From Natronocalculus amylovorans (GTDB lineage: Archaea; Halobacteriota; Halobacteria; Halobacteriales; Haloferacaceae): DNA of 64,000 bases. The stretch is taken from the NCBI RefSeq assembly GCF_023638035.1, contig NZ_JAKRVX010000001.1, forward strand, positions 741,965-805,964. Reading direction: 5' to 3'. The notes under the pieces were generated by a model, which was not told the origin of the DNA, did no database searches, and worked only from the letters and a program-made list of their open reading frames with translations. A program made the translations under genes and the position numbers. Each line of letters opens with the position of its first letter. Within the stretch, counting starts at the first letter, position 1. Below, in pieces: positions 42,045 through 51,519 of this stretch.

Positions 42045-42977
42045 TTACTCTGCGGCCGCTGCAGTCGCTTTGGCCTCTGCAACGGTTTTCCCTTCTCGCA
42101 ACAGTGCATCAATAAACAGTTCACCGGCTTTGTATGACGATCGAACCATCGGTCCCGAGGCACAGTAGAGGAACCCAAGCTCCTCTTCAGCTACCCGTTC
42201 CCATGTATTGAACGAATCCGGATGAACGTACTCGAACACATCCAAGTGCGACAACGATGGTTGGAGATACTGTCCGAGGGTGATGATGTCAACGTTGATC
42301 TGCCGGAGGTCGGACAGCGTTTGATAGATCTCGTGATCGTACTCGCCAAGTCCCAACATCAAACTTGTTTTTGTGTAGATGTCCGATTCCTGTTTCACTT
42401 GTTTGAGAACCGAAAACGACTGCTCGTAGTTTGCGCGTCGATCGCGCACCGGCCACTGGAGCCGTTCGACTGTTTCGACGTTGTGTGCGATCACATCCGG
42501 CTGCGCATCAATAATCCGTTGTACTTGCCTGCGGTTTCCCTGAAAATCAGGAATCAGTACTTCGACCAAAATTGAAGGGTCGCGATCTTTGATCTCTCGA
42601 ATCGTCTGTGCGAAGTGTGCGGAGCCGCCATCTTTGAGGTCATCTCGATCGACGGACGTGAGCACAACATAGTCCAGCCCAATCTCCGCAACCGCATCAG
42701 CTACGTTTTCCGGCTCATCCGGATCGAGCGCATCCATGCCGCCTGTTTGGACGTCACAGAAGTTACAGCCGCGTGAGCAGCGATCGCCCATCAACATGAA
42801 TGTCGCCGTCCCCGGTCCGTCGCGGCCGCTCCAACACTCACCAAGATTTGGACAGTTTGCCTCCTCACAGACGGTGTGGAGGTTTCGATCGCGCAGGGTT
42901 TCTTTGATGTCGGTGAACCGCTGACCTGCTGGGGGCCGCATCTTCAGCCAGTCGGGTTTCCGTCGCCTGCTTGCCAT
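42045..42977 (-). CDS. lipA: Lipoyl synthase
   Basis: 310 aa radical-SAM enzyme that inserts sulfur into octanoyl-E2. Two cluster-binding regions are visible: the N-terminal auxiliary CEEANCPNLGECW (Cys triad) and the radical-SAM GDRCSRGCNFCDVQTG (CxxxCxxC). The C-terminal SSYKAGELFIDALLR follows. The position near pdhABC-lpdA fits the lipoate requirement of that complex, and no lipoate-protein ligase or LipB gene is adjacent. Start MASRRRKPDWLK at 42977. Confidence 0.96.
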   Translation of the reverse strand: MASRRRKPDWLKMRPPAGQRFTDIKETLRDRNLHTVCEEANCPNLGECWSGRDGPGTATFMLMGDRCSRGCNFCDVQTGGMDALDPDEPENVADAVAEIGLDYVVLTSVDRDDLKDGGSAHFAQTIREIKDRDPSILVEVLIPDFQGNRRQVQRIIDAQPDVIAHNVETVERLQWPVRDRRANYEQSFSVLKQVKQESDIYTKTSLMLGLGEYDHEIYQTLSDLRQINVDIITLGQYLQPSLSHLDVFEYVHPDSFNTWERVAEEELGFLYCASGPMVRSSYKAGELFIDALLREGKTVAEAKATAAAAE

Positions 42978-43018
42978 ACCTACCCCTTCGTCCGGGGAGG
43001 CAAAAACATGAGGTTTAG

Positions 43019-46000
43019 CTATTCGTTTTTTGATAGCTCGTCCGACCCTGCGTTTCGATCGGCGAGTCGTTTCGCGGCCAATGCGCCCCCACCGATCACT
43101 GCTGCGCCGGTCCCAATCCCGAAGCCAGGAATTCCATCATCGGTTTGTGTCGTTTCATCCGCCTCGTCGGCGTCGCTCGTATCGCGCTGTTCGTCTTCAT
43201 CATCTTGGCTGTCGCCGTCATCCGCTGATTCTGTATCGTGTTCGACAATATCTTCGCGCTGTAGCTCACCGAACGTGACGAACGGGATTGCCGGCCGCGT
43301 GTCAGAGTCGTAATCCGAGAGGACGGCTGTTCGATCGACGCCCTCCGGCGTTACCATATCCATTACGGCTGGATCGCGGAGGTCGCTTTGGCCGCCACCG
43401 ATCGTGTGTTCGTCTGCATCCGCCCCGATCGGACGGATCCCACCCTCACCGAAGCCATCATATGGCATCACGGTTGCCGCAACTGCAATACCACTTTCGT
43501 CGAGATCCCAGCCGATCGCACGTCGTGGAACGGTAATCGTTACTGTCTCATCATCTGTCTCTGCGTAGACATCACGGGTGACTCCACTCCCGTCGGCTGC
43601 TTCAACACCCATCGTTCCCTCTCCATGAACCACAACACGCGTGTGATATGGGACTTCAGTCTCGATGTGTGTCCCCGATCGCCCACTGGTCGTTCCCTCA
43701 TCATCGGTATCCGGGTTGTGGATATAGAGTTGGAAGAATGGATGACTGAACCCGGGATCAAAGTTCCATGGGTTCTGAATCGGCTCCGCAAACGTGAACT
43801 CGAACTGCACATCATCACGCGATTCGTTGATTGTTAACTCCGAGATGTCCCATGCGCCGTCATAGTAATCGCTGCCAGTTGGTACTGCATACGTTCCCGG
43901 CCCGTACGGCTTGCCCGTTTCAACGTCGATCGTTTCGACGTGTTCAAACGGCGTCTCAAGCGGGATATAGCTGATCTCCGCCTGTGTTTCGGACTCATAG
44001 CTGAGTGCATCCGATCGCTCCTCCGTCGCATCCGTCACGATATCGATAATGTTTGGATTCGTGTCATCATCGACACCGCCACCGAATGTTGTGTCGCTCG
44101 GTTCAGCAGTCACGCGAGCAACATTGCCTGTCTCGTCTGGATCGTATCCAAGCAGGATCGGTGCCATGCTGTATGATTCGATTGGCCGATCGAGGCTTGC
44201 CTTTGGGAGTGCGGCGATGATTCCGCCGGTCACCTCATTCACGCGAACCGTCCCTGCTGTCAGTTCGTTCCCGTTGTAATCTTCCAACCGCGATCCATGC
44301 GCTCCATCGACAACCACTCGGTACTGATGCGGCGCCTCTCCCGTTGCATTGACGCCATCGCGTAGGGTGGTCGTTCCCGAATCCTCCGCAGGATCGTGCA
44401 GATACACCTGCAGATGTTGCACCGAGAAGCCTTCCGGTAGCTCCCATGGGTTCTCAACATCACCCTCGATCAAGAGCCGGAACTGGTACTCCTGTGGCGT
44501 TTCGTGAATCGTAAACTCCTCAATGTCCAATGCGCCGGCAGTGTAGGCTTCGTTTTCCGGATAGACGTATGACCCCGGACCGTAATCGGTCCCTGTCTCA
44601 ACATCGAATACTGAGACGTCAGCACCGATCTCAAGCAGATCCGGTGTCTCAAGCACTGCGATCGTGTCTACTGCAACCTCGGTTGCATTTGACGGTGTAT
44701 CTTGGCTGATGTCTTCGCCAGTAATGAGGTCTGTTCCCTCGACGCCTGGTCGAAGGAACACCTGTGCCGCTCCGGGGTCCGGATTGACAAGCACGACAAC
44801 GCGCTCTGGCCCACTCACGTCATCCAGTCCGCTCGCATCCCGGCCAAAGACAAGCACGTCTCCGAAGCTGTTGTGCCATGCACCGGAGAGTTTGGCGGTT
44901 GGTTTCAACACATCCAGCTCATGATATGCCGAAATAACTGACTTATAGAAGGCTACCTGCTCCTCGTCGTACTCCTCCCAATTCATGAACGCGCGCTGTT
45001 TCCCACCAGGGTTGACATCCCCTTCGTCACGAGGATCATCGTCTCCCATATGGCGACCGTCTCCATAGACGGAGATCGCCCGTTCCTGCCCGTAGTAAAC
45101 GAATGGAACGCCCGGCAGCGCAACACCTGCCGCCCACACTGCACGCTGGGCTTTTTTCGGGTCGTCACGCGTTCCATCCAACGCCTCATTAAGCGTTCGG
45201 TGTTCATCGTGATTTTCGATCGCGTTCAAAAATAGCGAGTAGTCAGGAAAGCCCTGATTCTGCCGATCGCGAACCGCATCAAATAGCTCGACAATATCAG
45301 CTTCTCCACGCGCAATTGCGTGACACGGGACGGTGAACCCCTCCGTATCAAAATGCATATCAAACTCGTTCTCCGAGAACGCACGATCGTTCGGGATTGC
45401 CTCATCTAACAACAGGAATTCGCTGTTGTTTGCCCGCACAACCTCACGCATCTCCTTCCAGAAACTGTGTGGGACGCCCCATGCAATATCACAGCGGAAG
45501 CCGTCAACGCCGATTTCGCCGGACCAAAAGTCCGCAAATGCGAGCATGTACTCACGAACGGCCACGTTTTCGAAATTAAAGTTTGGATGCAGCTGCAGGT
45601 CCCAAAAGCCGGTCACTCGTGGCGCGACTTCGAGCGGTTCCCCATCGTGCTCAAACGGTGCATCGAGTCGATCGAACCAGTCAAAGTATGTTGACTCGGT
45701 ATCCCATTCTTCGACGATCGGCCAAAACTCCGGCGCTGACGTCTGGCGTTCGATCGTCGCTTGGAACTCATCCATCCACCGTCCACAGTGGTTGACAACG
45801 ACATCTAAACAGACCTTGATACCGTGTTCGTGACAGACCTCGATGAACTGCTCATATGCTTCGAGGCTGTCCATTTCATCGGGGACAAGATCCGGTGCGA
45901 TATCGAAATAGTCCGTAATGTCGTAGCCGTGTGGCCCACCGCCGGCCAGCTCTCGCTCGGGGCTGACTGCGGGATGAATCGGCGTTAGCCAGACCACATC

Positions 46001-46966
46001 GACACCTAACTCATCGAGATATGAGACACCACGGGCGATCTCATCACCGTTCATGAGTGTCTCAAACGTTGTCTCCCCGCGACGCCCTGCCCACGATCGC
46101 GTAAAGATCTGATACATGACGCCATTTTCCATCCACTCGGGCGCTCGGTTTGGAAGCGCAAACGTGCCGTCCGGATGGAGTTCGATCGTATCAATAACGC
46201 TTGCCTGATCACCATCGTAGACGACCGCGTGTACGCGAGCGGATTCATCGGAAAGCGCAGCGGTCTCAACAACTGCACTGAGTCCATTTACATCAATATC
46301 CGCCGTCTCGAGTGCGTCCCGATCGTCGGCAAAAAAGTGTGCTTCGAGATCCTGTGACGATTGGCGACTGTTCGGTGCGAGCGCCCCGTTTGTCTCGATC
46401 GTGAACGACGAATCATCAACTGTGGCATCTAATTCGAGTCGAGGCGGGCCACCAGTCGCCCCGCTTGCTTCAGGGAATGCATAGAGTGTCCACTCGTGCG
46501 TTCCATCCGGTGCCTCCAGTTCGATCGTGTAGTTGCCCGCCACATCAGCTTCAAACTCTCCAACGTTGTCTTTTTCGGCGTCCCATCGTGGCTGCTCATC
46601 GAGAAGCGAACTTTGATATGTGATCTCCGCGCTACTGCCCTCGGGTCGATCCTTGACACGCCAGTTGAAATCATCAGGATCGTAGTTTTCTGGCTCAGCG
46701 CTCGGATTCGGCACTCGCGGTGCGAGGTTATCCCGATCGTTGATAAACTCCGGCGAAACCCACACCGGATTCCACAGTTTCTCACCAACGTGGACAACCC
46801 GCGGGTGTCCAGGATGATACGAATCGGCACCAATATTTCCCGATTCGACTCGGTCTGCAATTCGATCGGCAGCAGCACCGCTTGGGGCAAGCGAAAACAG
46901 CCCAAGCCCGGCCATACTTCCAAGAACGTTTCGTCGTGTCATCTGCGATCGTGGTGGTGTACTCAT
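43019..46966 (-). CDS. Cell-surface alpha-amylase-family (GH13) protein with Tat signal, two glucodextranase-type C-terminal modules and PGF-CTERM anchor
   Basis: 1315 aa. The N-terminus has a Tat motif (MTRRNVLGSMAGLGLFSLAP), so export is in folded form. An N-terminal beta domain (to about residue 275) precedes the GH13 barrel (about 280-650). Catalytic residues are the nucleophile Asp in GVDGFRCDIAW, the acid/base Glu in FLLLDEAIPND, and the transition-state Asp in AIENHDEHR. An amylase C domain follows, then two homologous modules (each with VETGxxYGPGxYxxP, WDISELTI and FQLYIHNP-type motifs) resembling the C-terminal binding module of glucodextranase. The last 70 residues are an acidic linker, IPGFGIGTGAAVIGG and AAKRLADR, an archaeosortase-type sorting signal. 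ATG 46966 is favoured because a TATA-like ATATAG lies about 22 bases ahead. Polysaccharide hydrolysis or transglycosylation at the cell surface is inferred. Confidence 0.9.
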   Translation of the reverse strand: MSTPPRSQMTRRNVLGSMAGLGLFSLAPSGAAADRIADRVESGNIGADSYHPGHPRVVHVGEKLWNPVWVSPEFINDRDNLAPRVPNPSAEPENYDPDDFNWRVKDRPEGSSAEITYQSSLLDEQPRWDAEKDNVGEFEADVAGNYTIELEAPDGTHEWTLYAFPEASGATGGPPRLELDATVDDSSFTIETNGALAPNSRQSSQDLEAHFFADDRDALETADIDVNGLSAVVETAALSDESARVHAVVYDGDQASVIDTIELHPDGTFALPNRAPEWMENGVMYQIFTRSWAGRRGETTFETLMNGDEIARGVSYLDELGVDVVWLTPIHPAVSPERELAGGGPHGYDITDYFDIAPDLVPDEMDSLEAYEQFIEVCHEHGIKVCLDVVVNHCGRWMDEFQATIERQTSAPEFWPIVEEWDTESTYFDWFDRLDAPFEHDGEPLEVAPRVTGFWDLQLHPNFNFENVAVREYMLAFADFWSGEIGVDGFRCDIAWGVPHSFWKEMREVVRANNSEFLLLDEAIPNDRAFSENEFDMHFDTEGFTVPCHAIARGEADIVELFDAVRDRQNQGFPDYSLFLNAIENHDEHRTLNEALDGTRDDPKKAQRAVWAAGVALPGVPFVYYGQERAISVYGDGRHMGDDDPRDEGDVNPGGKQRAFMNWEEYDEEQVAFYKSVISAYHELDVLKPTAKLSGAWHNSFGDVLVFGRDASGLDDVSGPERVVVLVNPDPGAAQVFLRPGVEGTDLITGEDISQDTPSNATEVAVDTIAVLETPDLLEIGADVSVFDVETGTDYGPGSYVYPENEAYTAGALDIEEFTIHETPQEYQFRLLIEGDVENPWELPEGFSVQHLQVYLHDPAEDSGTTTLRDGVNATGEAPHQYRVVVDGAHGSRLEDYNGNELTAGTVRVNEVTGGIIAALPKASLDRPIESYSMAPILLGYDPDETGNVARVTAEPSDTTFGGGVDDDTNPNIIDIVTDATEERSDALSYESETQAEISYIPLETPFEHVETIDVETGKPYGPGTYAVPTGSDYYDGAWDISELTINESRDDVQFEFTFAEPIQNPWNFDPGFSHPFFQLYIHNPDTDDEGTTSGRSGTHIETEVPYHTRVVVHGEGTMGVEAADGSGVTRDVYAETDDETVTITVPRRAIGWDLDESGIAVAATVMPYDGFGEGGIRPIGADADEHTIGGGQSDLRDPAVMDMVTPEGVDRTAVLSDYDSDTRPAIPFVTFGELQREDIVEHDTESADDGDSQDDEDEQRDTSDADEADETTQTDDGIPGFGIGTGAAVIGGGALAAKRLADRNAGSDELSKNE

Positions 46967-46983
46967 GATACGATAGGGGTCCA

Positions 46984-46993
46984 ACTATATGAC
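46984..46993 (-). promoter_or_regulatory. TATA element of the GH13 gene
   Basis: The minus strand reads GTCATATAGTTGG about 22 bases before ATG 46966, consistent with a leaderless mRNA and with the downstream ATG rather than the upstream in-frame one at 46984. Confidence 0.45.
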
Positions 46994-47156
46994 AACATCT
47001 CACTGACTCTGTCTGTCAGTCTTGCATGATTGTCTATGTCATCTATATGCTACCAGTACTCACTGTTAAATCTTTATGAAATACTACTTCACACATATCT
47101 ATTGTCTCGAAGAGCCGCGAAGGAAACGCCTTTGACTCCGTAGTTCTCCCCGTCAT

Positions 47157-47189
47157 ATGATGAGTCACGCCGGCGGTGAGCGATTGTGA
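47157..47189 (+). promoter_or_regulatory. Upstream mini-ORF overlapping the helicase start
   Basis: ATGATG opens a ten-codon frame MMSHAGGERL whose TGA overlaps the helicase GTG (GTGA at 47186-47189). The GGCGGTGA inside it is the helicase ribosome-binding site. Such an arrangement could couple initiation at the GTG to translation of the leader. Confidence 0.35.
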
Positions 47190-49528
47190 AGGTCGCCGAA
47201 GCGGTCCCCGAATTCGCCGACGCCTTCGGGTTTTCCGAGTTCAATCAGATGCAGCGGGAGGCGCTGCCCGCACTCATTGACGGCGACGAAAACGTCGTTG
47301 CGAGTGCACCCACAGCCTCGGGAAAGACTGCCCTTGCTGAGCTTGCGATTTGTAAAACGCTTCGCGACGGTGGAACCGCGCTCTTCATTGCCCCACTCCG
47401 TGCGTTGACAAACGAAAAAGAGTCAGATTGGGAGCGATTTGAAGCGCTCGGCTATTCAGTGTATGTTGTTACTGGGGAGCGCGATCTAAATCCACGGCGG
47501 GCAGCACGCGCAGATATTCTGGTCATGACACCAGAAAAAACGGACTCTGCGACCCGGAAGCATACGTCTGCACGCTATTCATTTATTAGAGATATTGATT
47601 GCTGTGTGATTGATGAGGTTCACCTGCTTGATTCGGATGGTCGTGGTGCCGTTCTGGAGGTAACGATCTCTCGGCTTCGACGCATCTGTGACCCACGAGT
47701 GGTGGCACTCTCTGCTACGATGCCAAACATCGAGGATGTCGCTGCCTGGCTGGATGCACCACCTGCGTCAACGTTTGTCTTCGATGATGGCTATCGACCG
47801 GTTGATCTCCATGCAAAAGTGAAGACGTACAACCACGGTGATAACGCGTTTGCTGATAAGTATCGACGACTGTTCAAAGCGATCGATCTTGCCAAACCAC
47901 ATATCAACGATGGTGGACAGGCGCTTGTGTTCGTCTCTTCCAGACAGGACGCCGTTCGCGCCGCGACAAAGTCACGTGATGTGATCGCAGAGCAAGATAT
48001 CCCAATGGGTGCGCGTGGAGACTATGATCTCCACACCGATGCGAAGGAACTCGATAATGAAACGCTCCGAAAGTCGATTCCTGACGGGGTGGCATTCCAT
48101 CACGCGGGAATCTCAAAAGCCGATCGCGATCGCGTTGAGTCGTGGTTTAAAGATGGAACGGTCCAATTGCTGTTTTCAACCTCAACGCTCGCATGGGGCG
48201 TCAACCTTCCTGCTCGCTGTGTTGTGATTCGGGATACAAAATATCATGATCCGCTTGAAGGGGAAGTGGATATTAGCCCGCTGGATATCCTGCAGATGCT
48301 CGGGCGGGCTGGACGGCCAGGTTATGATGATGTCGGCTATGGCTGGGTTGTCTGCGATCGCGCAGATGCTGACAAATACCGAACACTGCTTCGGGAGGGC
48401 AAAGAGATCGAATCACGGCTTGCTGGCGATATTGATGGGCATCTCAATGCCGAGATCGCCATGGGCACGATTCAAGACCTCGATGATGTGATGTCGTGGT
48501 TGAAGACCACATTCTACTACCAACGCGCACAGTCGAAACCGGACGATTACGATTTCAACGGGCTTCGCGATCGTGTTCGATCCTCACTGGAACGGCTCGT
48601 CGATCGGGAGTTCGTCACGACGGACGATGATCTGGGTGTTGGCGCGACGGCATTGGGCCGACTTACCTCGAAATACTACCTCGATCTCGATACTGCTCAT
48701 CAGTTCCATCAACTGACAACGCACGATCGGCTCACTGTTGATTCGATTCTTGAAACGATCGCCGGCGCAACGGAGTTCGATAGCGTTTCCGCGAGACAGG
48801 CTGAGACGGATGCGATCGACAATATCCTTCGTGATGTCGATACCACCCTTGAGGATGGCAACCGGAAGGTTCGCGCAATTTTGGAGGCCGCAATGGCTGG
48901 CCGAACGCCAAGCGACCTTCGCAGCGACGCGTGGATTATCAAACAGAATGCGCTCAGACTGTTGGCTGCACTGTGTGAGTTTCTCGATCAGTTTGCAGGG
49001 CCACGCGCAGCGAACCTTGCGTGTCGGGTTGAGGCGCGGGTTGAACACGGTGTCAGTAAGAATGCGGTCTCGTTGACCGCGATCGACGGGATTGCCTCAC
49101 GACGCGCAGAGACGCTTGCAGGTGCAGGGATCCGGACCCCGGAGGAAGTCACGGCTGCTGGCGCAACCGAACTCACTCGCGCTGGGCTCACCGCTGGTGT
49201 TGCCGACCGCGTTATTGGTGCGGCCGAAGAACTCCCACAGATTGACGTTGATTGGGGATCGCTTCCTGACTCGATCGCACCGGGCGAAAATGAACTGGTC
49301 ACTGCAACGGTTAGCAACGATGGTGGTGGCGCACGGGTCGGCGTTCGTGTCACCGTGAACGGCGTCGAAATGAACGAAAAGACCACATATCTCTCCGATC
49401 GGACGACCACACCGATCGCCGTGTTTGGCTCGCCTACCGCCTCCGAGCTGGAGTACGTACTTGAGGTCACATTCCCTGAACTGCCGTTGCTTCCGGTTCA
49501 GGCAACGCGGACCGTTACGATCGAGTAG
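47186..49528 (+). CDS. Ski2/Brr2-like superfamily-2 helicase
   Basis: 780 aa. Motif I is ASAPTASGKTALAELAI, Ia is APLRALTNEK, II is VIDEVHLLD (DEVH), and III is VALSATMPN. Motifs V/VI are FSTSTLAWGVNLPA and QMLGRAGRPGYDD. A winged-helix and Sec63-like ratchet region follows, with helix-hairpin-helix-like SLTAIDGIASRRAETLAGAGI at about 670. A C-terminal beta-sandwich (LPDSIAPGENELVTATVSND) resembles the FN3/Sec63 beta domain of Brr2. It is related to but distinct from Hel308. The GTG start has GCGGTGA five bases ahead. It likely acts on RNA or structured DNA and heads an operon with a NucS-N-like protein, endA and trpS. Confidence 0.88.
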   Translation: MKVAEAVPEFADAFGFSEFNQMQREALPALIDGDENVVASAPTASGKTALAELAICKTLRDGGTALFIAPLRALTNEKESDWERFEALGYSVYVVTGERDLNPRRAARADILVMTPEKTDSATRKHTSARYSFIRDIDCCVIDEVHLLDSDGRGAVLEVTISRLRRICDPRVVALSATMPNIEDVAAWLDAPPASTFVFDDGYRPVDLHAKVKTYNHGDNAFADKYRRLFKAIDLAKPHINDGGQALVFVSSRQDAVRAATKSRDVIAEQDIPMGARGDYDLHTDAKELDNETLRKSIPDGVAFHHAGISKADRDRVESWFKDGTVQLLFSTSTLAWGVNLPARCVVIRDTKYHDPLEGEVDISPLDILQMLGRAGRPGYDDVGYGWVVCDRADADKYRTLLREGKEIESRLAGDIDGHLNAEIAMGTIQDLDDVMSWLKTTFYYQRAQSKPDDYDFNGLRDRVRSSLERLVDREFVTTDDDLGVGATALGRLTSKYYLDLDTAHQFHQLTTHDRLTVDSILETIAGATEFDSVSARQAETDAIDNILRDVDTTLEDGNRKVRAILEAAMAGRTPSDLRSDAWIIKQNALRLLAALCEFLDQFAGPRAANLACRVEARVEHGVSKNAVSLTAIDGIASRRAETLAGAGIRTPEEVTAAGATELTRAGLTAGVADRVIGAAEELPQIDVDWGSLPDSIAPGENELVTATVSNDGGGARVGVRVTVNGVEMNEKTTYLSDRTTTPIAVFGSPTASELEYVLEVTFPELPLLPVQATRTVTIE

Positions 49529-49582
49529 TTTCACAGTTTGGTCCGTCCGCTCTTTTAGATACGATTGCGCACCAGCCCCTTC

Positions 49583-50404
49583 ATGGCAGCCGAGCACAGC
49601 ACCGAGGATAGCGCACCGACTGACACGATCCGACTGTTTGCCGGTGACTGCACGACCGAATTCGTTGGCACACGCAAGCAAACACAGCGGGGGACGGTTC
49701 TGATCGTTGTTAAACCCGATCGGACCGTCCTTGTTCACGATGCGGATGGGTATCAGCCGGTTGCATGGCTCACCCGCCCGGATGAGATCACGATCGAAAG
49801 CGACGACCGTGGATTTTCGATCGTCGCAACCGCAGCCGAACAAACGCTCCGGGTTGTCTCGAACGCCAACCCAATGCAGTGGGAGGTGCCGATCGGTGGA
49901 GCAGGGACGCCGGTTGGCACATGCCCCGACTGTGAAGGTCCATTTGTTCGCATCCGAGGTGATGTGCAGTGCTTGGCGTGTGGAGATCGATACGGCCTTC
50001 CAGCCGGTGCCTCAGTTCTGAATACTACCTGTGACGATTGTAGGCTCCCACAGATGGCTGTCGAACGCGGCGATCGATTTGAACTCTGCATTGATTATCG
50101 GTGCGAAGGGCTTGCAGACGCCGTTCGCAATCGATTCGATGGTGAATGGGGTTGCCCCGACTGTGGGGAGACACTGCGTGTTAAAAGCCCGGATGGGCGG
50201 ATCTTCCTCGGCTGTGATGGCTATCCCGAGTGTGAAACCACATTCTCGATTCCAGCCGGCCGTGTGACTGATACGTGTGCCTGTGGGCTTCCGGTATTCA
50301 CCACCACTGGTGGCGATCGCTGTTTGGATGGGACCTGCGATCGACACACACAAAACGCAGATGGTGGACGCCCGCTTGACGCGTTCTCTCCGATCGAACA
50401 GTGA
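49583..50404 (+). CDS. NucS-N-terminal-like (DUF91) protein with C4 zinc fingers
   Basis: 273 aa from ATG 49583 (MAAEHSTEDSAPTDTIRLFA). The first 120 residues match the N-terminal beta domain of NucS/EndoMS (LFAGDCTTEF, GTVLIVVKPDRTVLVHDADG, QPVAWLTRPDE), but the catalytic nuclease domain is absent. At least three Cys4 clusters follow: CPDC/CLAC, CDDC with later Cys, and CPDCGETL with FLGCDGYPECETTFSIP (topoisomerase-I-type C4 finger), plus CACGLPVF. It is probably a nucleic-acid-binding protein. It is followed by endA after about 38 bases. Confidence 0.8.
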   Translation: MAAEHSTEDSAPTDTIRLFAGDCTTEFVGTRKQTQRGTVLIVVKPDRTVLVHDADGYQPVAWLTRPDEITIESDDRGFSIVATAAEQTLRVVSNANPMQWEVPIGGAGTPVGTCPDCEGPFVRIRGDVQCLACGDRYGLPAGASVLNTTCDDCRLPQMAVERGDRFELCIDYRCEGLADAVRNRFDGEWGCPDCGETLRVKSPDGRIFLGCDGYPECETTFSIPAGRVTDTCACGLPVFTTTGGDRCLDGTCDRHTQNADGGRPLDAFSPIEQ

Positions 50405-50442
50405 TCGGTGTGTCTTTGTCGCGCGAGGCCGCCCACACAGAT

Positions 50443-51519
50443 ATGAACGGAACGCTTCACGACGATCGGATAGCCGTTGGCGGCGACGCAAAACAACGGT
50501 ACTACGACGGCCGTGGATATGGCCGCCCTATCGGCGGTAACGAGATCGAACTCTCACGGGTTGAAGCGGCACATCTGCTGTTTCGGGGTGATCTAGAGGC
50601 TGTTGTAACCGATACCGGAGCAACGCTCTCGTTCAAATCATTCTTTACGCAGTCAGCACGAACCGACAGCGGCTTCGCACAGCGATTTCTTGTCTACGCT
50701 GATCTACGCGATCGCGGCTTCTATCTATCGCCCGCTCTCGACGGCTGGCCGGGCGAAGATACCAACGAGGCGGTCGATTTCACGGTGTACCCACGAGGGA
50801 AGGGCCCAACAGACACTGCTGTTAAATATCGGATTACCGTCGTTGGTGAGCGAAAGCCGATCCCTGCAGCGGAACTTGCTGGGTTAGTGCTTGCTGTCGT
50901 TGACGAGGAGAGCGAACTCACATATCTTGAATCGGCCGAGCCATCATTCGATGGCTCATCATTGTATGATCCTGAGACAACGATCGAGGGCGCACTGATT
51001 GGCGATCGAGTCATCTGTTGGGACGCACCCGAGCACGTGTATGAAACCGGATTTTATGGACAGCCACTGTCGGGTCGTGCGGCGATCATTGATGGTGCCA
51101 TTCAGCTCTCGCTCGTTGAGGCAGCCGGGCTCGCCTCGATCGATCGGCTCACACTTACCGATATTACCGATTCCGATGACAGTTATGACGCAATCGTTGC
51201 TCGTGGCCGCGAGGTGGAAGGCGATCGATTTGATCGGCGACTAACAGTTTACCAGACGTTACGATCGAACGGTGTTGTGCCAAAAACCGGCTTCAAATTC
51301 GGCGCTGACTTCCGAACGTACAACAACGTTGAGTCGGTCTCGAATCTCCCCCACTCCGAACATCTGATTCGTGTTGTGTCACCGGAACATGCGTTCGATC
51401 CAAAAGAGCTCTCACTGGATGTCCGACTTGCCGGTGGGGTTCGGAAACGAATGGTTTTTGCGTTGACCGGCGCGAACGAAACTATAACGTGGCTCTCGGT
51501 GAGCCGCCTGACACCATGA
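50443..51519 (+). CDS. endA: tRNA-splicing endonuclease EndA (duplicated haloarchaeal type)
   Basis: 358 aa from ATG 50443 (MNGTLHDDRIAVGGDAKQRY). Two tandem endonuclease repeats are visible. Each has an N-terminal YxxxGYGRP/GFYGQPL and ELSRVEAAHLLFRG or QLSLVEAAGLASID block, followed by a catalytic-type half. The C-terminal copy retains KTGFKFGADFRTY (Tyr, with His in SEHLIRVVSPEH and the Lys region near the end), while the first copy is degenerate. It cuts bulge-helix-bulge motifs in pre-tRNA and pre-rRNA, including the processing stems of rRNA operons. Its TGA overlaps the trpS ATG. Confidence 0.92.
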   Translation: MNGTLHDDRIAVGGDAKQRYYDGRGYGRPIGGNEIELSRVEAAHLLFRGDLEAVVTDTGATLSFKSFFTQSARTDSGFAQRFLVYADLRDRGFYLSPALDGWPGEDTNEAVDFTVYPRGKGPTDTAVKYRITVVGERKPIPAAELAGLVLAVVDEESELTYLESAEPSFDGSSLYDPETTIEGALIGDRVICWDAPEHVYETGFYGQPLSGRAAIIDGAIQLSLVEAAGLASIDRLTLTDITDSDDSYDAIVARGREVEGDRFDRRLTVYQTLRSNGVVPKTGFKFGADFRTYNNVESVSNLPHSEHLIRVVSPEHAFDPKELSLDVRLAGGVRKRMVFALTGANETITWLSVSRLTP

